Assembly: GCA_025963265.1 (NCBI GenBank)
Contig: JAOPUY010000510.1
Location: forward strand, 1-6,434
Length of the DNA: 6,434 nt
Direction of reading: 5' to 3'
DNA from: Frankiales bacterium
GTDB taxonomy: Bacteria; Actinomycetota; Actinomycetes; Mycobacteriales; Jatrophihabitantaceae
A model generated the notes under the pieces. That model worked only from the letters and a program-made list of their open reading frames with translations. It was not told the DNA's origin and made no database searches. The first letter of the stretch is position 1. Every line of letters begins with the position of its first letter. The translations under genes and the position numbers were made by a program. Positions 6,169-6,434 of this stretch are shown here, piece after piece.

Positions 6169-6434
6169 GTGCTGGTCGTCGTCCTGGATTACGGCTCGGG
6201 CAACGTCCGATCGGCGGTCCGCGCCCTCGAGCGGGTGTCCGGTGAGCTGGCGGCGGGGCCGGCTGCCTCGATCACCTCGGCCGCTTCGGCCTGTTCGGCC
6301 GGTTCGGCCGGTTCGGCCGCCGACGAGGCGAGCGAGCGTGAGCCGATCGAAGTCCGGTTGAGCGCCGACCGCGGGCTGGCCATGGCCGCGGACGCGCTCG
6401 TCGTCCCCGGCGTGGGCGCCTTCGCGGCCTGCAT
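6169..6434 (+). CDS. hisH: Imidazole glycerol phosphate synthase glutaminase subunit, 5' part
   Basis: HisH is the class I glutaminase of the HisH-HisF complex. It releases ammonia from glutamine for the HisF cyclase, which yields imidazoleglycerol phosphate and AICAR. Only 88 complete codons lie in the window; the nucleophile cysteine and the His/Glu of the triad are beyond the edge. Recognisable parts are the first strand and helix, VVVLDYGSGNVRSAVRALER (3-22), and the oxyanion-strand motif VVPGVGAFAAC (78-88). GTG 6169 is the only sensible start: the hisB TAG is in the same frame two codons earlier (3-nt gap), and the family begins just before VVVLDYG. A possible weak site, AAGGG, lies at 6151-6155. 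Between helix 1 and strand 2 there is an insertion of about 35 Ser/Ala/Gly-rich residues (about 24-59) not expected in the family. The frame stays open across it, so the gene appears intact here. Confidence 0.92.
   Translation, partial: MLVVVLDYGSGNVRSAVRALERVSGELAAGPAASITSAASACSAGSAGSAADEASEREPIEVRLSADRGLAMAADALVVPGVGAFAAC
6277..6321 (+). repeat. 9-bp tandem repeat inside hisH
   Basis: Five consecutive 9-base units begin with TCGGCC, at 6277, 6286, 6295, 6304 and 6313; the two at 6295 and 6304 are identical (TCGGCCGGT). In the hisH frame they encode Ser-Ala-X five times (X = Ala, Cys, Gly, Gly, Ala; residues 37-51). The 9-base period keeps the frame, so copy-number change would lengthen or shorten a loop without disrupting the gene. 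Confidence 0.85.

Noticed and set aside
6277..6321. Repeat array considered as a CRISPR or a regulatory iteron array
   Set aside because: The units are only 9 bp, directly adjacent, without spacers, and in frame within hisH.
6189..6434. Minus-strand open frame at the right edge with Ala-Glu-Pro repeats
   Set aside because: It is the reverse reading of the hisH tandem repeat; the plus strand carries unmistakable HisH motifs on both sides of the repeat.

Overview
This window is a high-GC actinobacterial chromosome segment. GC at third codon positions is strongly elevated in every accepted gene, GTG starts are common, and gene order is typical of the phylum: a DUF2567 membrane protein, a LON-domain protein on the opposite strand, then hisD-hisC-hisB-hisH. 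The genus cannot be named from this window alone.

Layout: (1) bases 1-276 hold the 3' end of an unrecognised plus-strand gene. (2) A 106-base spacer without any TA dinucleotide contains an 11-bp RNA hairpin and a strong ribosome binding site. (3) An amidohydrolase-superfamily metalloenzyme (383-1615) overlaps by ATGA a four-helix DUF2567 membrane protein (1612-2166). (4) A short convergent junction with 10-bp tandem repeats separates these from a minus-strand LON substrate-binding-domain protein (2203-2922). (5) A 46-bp divergent spacer carries two mirror-arranged -10-like hexamers, each followed by exactly 6 nt and then a GTG start. (6) The histidine operon runs to the right edge: hisD, hisC (ATGA overlap), hisB and the beginning of hisH.

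The last four genes are consecutive parts of one pathway. HisB dehydrates imidazoleglycerol phosphate, HisC transaminates the product, and HisD oxidises histidinol to histidine. HisH supplies ammonia to the HisF cyclase that makes imidazoleglycerol phosphate. hisA and hisF are expected beyond the right edge but cannot be seen here. Tight spacing and ATGA coupling point to one transcript starting just before hisD, probably a leaderless mRNA.

I found no mobile element, CRISPR array, RNA gene or convincing new multi-gene system; most of the window is ordinary core metabolism. The points most worth a second look are a Ser/Ala/Gly-rich insertion of about 35 residues in HisH built on a 9-bp tandem repeat, the mirrored leaderless start signals between the LON gene and hisD, the start-site ambiguity of hisB, the hairpin ahead of the amidohydrolase, and the tandem repeat that supplies the stop codon of the LON gene.
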